Positions 61,101 to 64,000 of a DNA stretch of 64,000 nt are shown here, piece by piece (within the stretch, counting starts at the first letter, position 1; each line of letters begins with the position of its first letter). The stretch is from Gnetum montanum. Lineage: Eukaryota; Streptophyta; Gnetopsida; Gnetales; Gnetaceae. A program made the translations under genes and the position numbers. Location: positions 178,323 through 242,322 of the forward strand of contig MNCI01015850.1 in assembly GCA_015680685.1 (NCBI GenBank). The letters are read 5' to 3'. The notes beneath the pieces are model-generated. The model saw nothing but the letters and a program-made list of their open reading frames with translations, searched no databases and was not told where the DNA came from.

Positions 61101-61876
61101 CCGAAAGAGACTTTTGGCTAAAGACCAGTAAAAGTCTAAAACATAGATTCCATTTTCACTGTATTACTTGTTCGCAAGAGACCTGTGGCCATATCTTTGG
61201 CTTGTCTTTAACGTTTGCTTGGACTGGGCAGGATATTTTAGGTGCAGGGATAGATACGACAATGATAACCATGGAATGGGCGATGTCAGAGCTTATACGG
61301 CATCCGTCTATGATGGAGAAGGTGCAGTCGGAAATCGATCAAGTTGTGGGCCATTTCAGACTTGTGGAGGAGGCCGACATCGACAATCTGCCGTATCTGC
61401 GAGCCGTGGTTAAGGAGACGCTTCGGCTCCACCCGGCGGCGCCATTGCTGGTTCCTCACAGAGCACAGAGAAGCTGCCAAATCGGGGAATTCAAGGTGCC
61501 CAAAGACGCACAGGTAGTTGTCAACTTCTGGGCCATTGCCAGAGACCCAGCTCTGTGGAAGCAGCCGAGCCAATTCATGCCGGAGAGATTTCTGAACAGC
61601 AGTCTGGATTTCCGAGGTCATGATTTTGAATTCATCCCATTTGGGGCAGGAAGAAGGATTTGTGTCGGCATGCCATTGGCAAATATCATGATACACAGTC
61701 TGTTGGCTGCTCTGCTGCAGGCGTTTTCTTGGCGTCTTCCACCTGGAACTGGAACTGGAACTGAAATGCAGCCTCTGGACTTGGACATGGAGGAGAAATT
61801 TGGAGTGACCATGCACAAGGCCACTCCCCTCTGTGCCATTGCCACTCCTCGCTTGCCCTCCCATGTTTTCCCTTAA
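57536..61876 (+). CDS. Cytochrome P450, CYP76-like (CYP71 clan), three exons, complete
   Basis: Exons 57536-58100, 59376-59725 and 61232-61876 join in frame into 519 codons plus TAA, normal for a plant microsomal P450. Both introns are GT-AG; the first is phase 1, the second phase 0. Motifs: hydrophobic ER anchor (about 7-23), proline hinge PPGPP (36-40), WRLLR of helix C (127-131), AGIDTT of helix I (310-315), ETLR of helix K (367-370), PERF (422-425) and the heme loop PFGAGRRICVG with Cys 449. DLDMEEKFGVTMHKATPL near the end is typical of CYP76. The enzyme should be an ER haem mono-oxygenase of specialised metabolism using P450 reductase. The substrate cannot be read; some CYP76s oxidise terpenoids. 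ATG 57536 gives MM; the second ATG is also possible. Confidence 0.93.
58101..59375 (+). other. P450 copy 1, intron 1 (1275 bp)
   Basis: AT-rich, from gtgaga to catag. It holds an 18-bp tandem duplication, 'atccattttgttaacttc', at 59018-59035 and 59036-59053. No other feature seen. Confidence 0.85.
59376..59725 (+). CDS. P450 copy 1, exon 2
   Basis: Codons 189-305. The acceptor is catag|gtgcg and restores LAVLGAMIFGRDMF across the junction, as expected in the family. The exon ends YDIKVYLV before gtaaga. It covers roughly helices D-H. Confidence 0.9.
59726..61231 (+). other. P450 copy 1, intron 2 (1506 bp)
   Basis: From gtaaga to gggcag. Positions about 59795-60150 contain several decayed copies of the end of exon 2 and the start of this intron. 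The remainder is AT-rich. The open frame 60918-61121 shows no P450 motif and is not counted as coding. Confidence 0.85.
59795..60150 (+). repeat. Decayed partial copies of the exon 2/intron 2 boundary
   Basis: At about 59818-59880 and 59928-59985, 'gacattctc(a/c)ctgacatcg' and 'gactct...cagatttt' repeat exon 2 (59667-59700). At about 60003-60072 and 60076-60149, 'cagatttc(g/a)gccac' is followed by 'ggtgta(a/t)gattttttt'-like and 'atggtttcct', which repeat the donor region and first intron bases. 'gatggtcccaatt' also occurs twice (59801, 59888). Confidence 0.7.
61232..61876 (+). CDS. P450 copy 1, exon 3
   Basis: Codons 306-519 and TAA at 61874-61876. It contains the I-helix, K-helix, PERF and heme-binding motifs. 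A (ggaact)-type hexanucleotide repeat near 61745-61764 encodes the GTGTGT run in the loop after SWRLPP. Confidence 0.93.
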   Translation, partial: DILGAGIDTTMITMEWAMSELIRHPSMMEKVQSEIDQVVGHFRLVEEADIDNLPYLRAVVKETLRLHPAAPLLVPHRAQRSCQIGEFKVPKDAQVVVNFWAIARDPALWKQPSQFMPERFLNSSLDFRGHDFEFIPFGAGRRICVGMPLANIMIHSLLAALLQAFSWRLPPGTGTGTEMQPLDLDMEEKFGVTMHKATPLCAIATPRLPSHVFP

Positions 61877-63055
61877 AATTGCGTCTATTTTAATTATCTA
61901 TACTTTTCTATACTTTCCTTTGTTTGGCAGTAGCGGATAGTAAGTATCTATACTTTCCTTAGTTCAACATAACCTCAACATATTTGCTCTACAGGCTCTG
62001 TGTTGTATTTATGTCTTTGTATTGCAATGCACAAGCAATGAAATTCAAAATGGGAAGGGCAGCATTCATGAAAAATAACAATTCATGAGAATCTAGAAAT
62101 ATTTTGCAACACAAGATTTATTATCAAACTTGGAGTTAGTTGTCCTTCCCATCAAACAATTAGAGTGATGTGACTAAAAATATTATGAAATACATTCATT
62201 TAAGCAAAATGGTAATCTGATAATTTTCAATATAGTAAATGAACTAAAGTTTTTGTAAAATTTTCTCCACCAAATTATAAATATATAACTAAACTAGTTG
62301 CCTCCCACACAATACATATACATAAATGATACATATGCATAAATGCGCATTAAAACGCATAAATGAATAGACTTTTAAAAATTCTGAACCCCACGTAACC
62401 ATGATTGAACCACAATGGAGGGATACATGATGTGATTTTACACGGTTCGATGCTGCAGAATATCGTGAACATTAAAACGCGTAAATCGATACTGTAGTGG
62501 GTAGTTCCACAAGACATAAGTCTCGAAGCATACGGAGCCCGTTAATTCTTGTCGAAATAATTTCATAATCCTGGTAAAAAAGATACCTTTTGCTTTATGC
62601 TAAGCAAGCTGCTTTGGATTCTCCTATATCCCATTAAGTGTCGTCTTGTAATTTGCAACCTTGCTCAACATGGCATATAAACGTCAATACGGGTCACCAA
62701 AAAATAATTAAATCTAACATTTATGAAATTGAAACCGACAAAATGCTTTGATTACATGCGGTGACAAAATGAAATAGCAAACATTCTTGAAGTTATTTCA
62801 AAAAGCTTAATTAAATTATTAGCTACAATTTCTTGAAGTTATTTCAAAAAGCTTACTTAAATTATTAGCTACAATTTTTTACTTTACAAGAAGAGGACAT
62901 TTTAGGAATATCGAATACTTATTTTTGAGTGTTTTTTGATTACAAAAATGACAAGTTCTCTCTTCTTTTGAAATTTGGATCTATCTACTTGTTTCAATTG
63001 TAAAATAATGGGACCTCAATCTTGCTTGGCTAATTTGACATCATAGGCAATAACA
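61877..63055. other. Spacer between P450 copies
   Basis: No gene. A weak poly(A)-signal-like aatgaa occurs at about 62036. A 46-bp tandem duplication lies at 62784-62829/62830-62875 (ttcttgaagttatttcaaaa). Short 'cataaatg'/'gcgcattaaaacgcat' repeats occur near 62320-62365. The rest is AT-rich with nothing recognised. Confidence 0.6.
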
Positions 63056-63207
63056 ATGAGGTGTTAACCTAATGGTAAGACTCTTGATATAAAGTTCTAA
63101 TTGGACTATATATCTTAGGCTCCAAGTTATCAGTTTGATTCTAGAGGACAAAGCTAACTTACAAAGTTCTAATTAGATTATATATGTTGGGGTATTTTAG
63201 CACCCCA
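63056..63207 (+). repeat. tRNA-like SINE-type repeat, copy F
   Basis: Its head is 'gtgttaacctaatggtaag' and its tail 'gttggggtattttagcaccc'. It belongs to the family at 272-1691. A second 'aaagttctaattggactata' stretch lies between the head and the B-box-like 'cagtttgattct', so it is internally rearranged. It is flanked by aataaca at 63049-63055 and 63208-63214, a possible 7-bp target duplication. Confidence 0.55.
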
Positions 63208-63259
63208 AATAACACATTCAATGATTATCCCACTTATGTTTATATGTGTCCTTGGATCC

Positions 63260-63840
63260 CATCTATGCTTGCCAGCAAGCACCCATTGGTAGGGAGGGGG
63301 TAAGACCTATGCACAAATGTTTAAATTATATGAAAAAAGATTTCACATGTTTTTTCTTTTCTTTTCTTGATCAAGATAACTTGAGGGTGATAGCACAACC
63401 CCTACCTACATTGCAGGGTAGATGTGGCTGACTAATAAGAAGGGTCCCACCACTATGATCACATAAGGCAAACAAGAATCTACCTCACAATCTGGGTGTC
63501 ACACCAAGTGCACAAAAATCTAACCCGCAATCTTAATGTGATCAAGATTTCAAATATTAACGCGATTAAAATTTCGAATGTTAATCAAGTTGGGTAGATA
63601 TACAGAAGGCAGCTGAATGTTAGAATCCTTTGTTTGTATATATGCTCATGCATACTTAGTGCCATATTTACGAACCGACTTAGACCGACAAACGCAACCG
63701 ACTGACTCCTCTGAATCCTATTCCTGAACGGCTCCCTGCCATACCTATGAACAGACGTGGACCAAGAAGCCTCAAAAACTGGCTGAACCATGCAAGTCCC
63801 ATATAAATACGGGTTTGAGCAAGCGACTCATCACTGAACG
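63260..63840 (+). promoter_or_regulatory. Promoter region of P450 copy 2
   Basis: Duplicate of 56943-57535. TATAAATA is at 63802-63809. The three ACCGAC motifs are kept at 63674-63679, 63684-63689 and 63697-63702. It lacks the 25-bp tandem duplication of copy 1 and has about 11 extra bases near 63490 (tgggtgtcac). Confidence 0.65.
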
Positions 63841-64000
63841 ATGATGTCACCACAACAAGCGGCGCTGCTGTACATTGGATTGGGAATAGTGAGCTACATT
63901 CTGTGGCGTGGCCTCGATGCTTTGTCCAGGCGCTTTACCAGCCTACCGCCAGGCCCGCCGGGGCTACCGCTGCTCGGAAATCTACTCCAAATCGGCTCTA
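63841..64000 (+). CDS. Cytochrome P450 copy 2, partial exon 1
   Basis: ATG 63841 opens 53 codons to the window end: membrane anchor and PPGPPGLPLLGN hinge. Against copy 1 there are nine base differences in 160, five of them changing the protein (P3S, E6Q, V16I, V27A, R34S). The frame is open as far as visible. Whether the rest is intact cannot be seen. Confidence 0.88.
   Translation, partial: MMSPQQAALLYIGLGIVSYILWRGLDALSRRFTSLPPGPPGLPLLGNLLQIGS

Noticed and set aside
60918-61121. Possible extra P450 exon in intron 2
   Set aside because: The translation has no P450 motif, and exons 2 and 3 already join in frame across the I-helix.
1-64000. CRISPR arrays, operons, bacterial promoters, ribosome binding sites
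   Set aside because: No spaced identical repeats or prokaryotic gene organisation; spliced gene and LTR elements indicate plant nuclear DNA.

Overview
The window looks like plant nuclear DNA, probably from a gymnosperm or another large-genome seed plant. The reasons are the AT-rich sequence, about 54 kb of old nested LTR retrotransposons full of stop codons, and one intact intron-containing gene, a CYP71-clan cytochrome P450 closest by motif to family CYP76. The gymnosperm guess rests on general character only.

Layout. 1-3271: AT-rich non-coding DNA with five tRNA-like (SINE-type) repeats and short tandem duplications. 3272-15291: Element 1, a decayed Ty3/gypsy element with Athila-like features, interrupted by a solo-LTR-like insertion (6926-9397). 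15292-16675: a fold-back junction and spacer. 16676-36855: Element 2, the longest copy, which carries Element 3 (28234-35623) inside it, bounded by a 5-bp target duplication and two LTRs of equal length. 36856-38383: a degenerate tandem repeat of about 195-235 bp. 38384-39596: an unrelated LTR with an initiator-Met-type primer site and no body. 39601-56942: Element 5 on the minus strand, without LTRs, split by Element 4 (40096-49563), which landed in its third ORF. 56943-64000: a tandem P450 duplication with a period of about 6.3 kb. Copy 1 is complete (three exons, 519 codons) and copy 2 is cut by the window end after 53 codons.

The five retroelements belong to one family. Where preserved, they share a primer site that reads as a CpG-decayed tRNA-Asp site, a gag with an unusual CX2CX3HX3C knuckle, an aspartic protease, a reverse transcriptase with FMDDFSTY, and an integrase. 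They differ by whole modules. Element 3 lacks integrase, Element 4 lacks RT, RNase H and integrase, and Elements 2, 4 and 5 carry a third ORF downstream of pol.

The most interesting signal is upstream of that third ORF. A palindromic block there resembles the U3 of the same element's own LTR in Elements 2 and 4. It is followed by a TATA-like site, a splice-donor-like AAG|GTAA (Elements 2 and 5), a polypurine-like tract and, in Elements 4 and 5, an acceptor-like (T)G(C/T)AG|ATG. This suggests the third ORF was once a separate, internally promoted and spliced transcription unit. All retroelement genes here are broken. The only gene likely to work is the P450, probably with its duplicate beyond the window. 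All alignments were done by eye.
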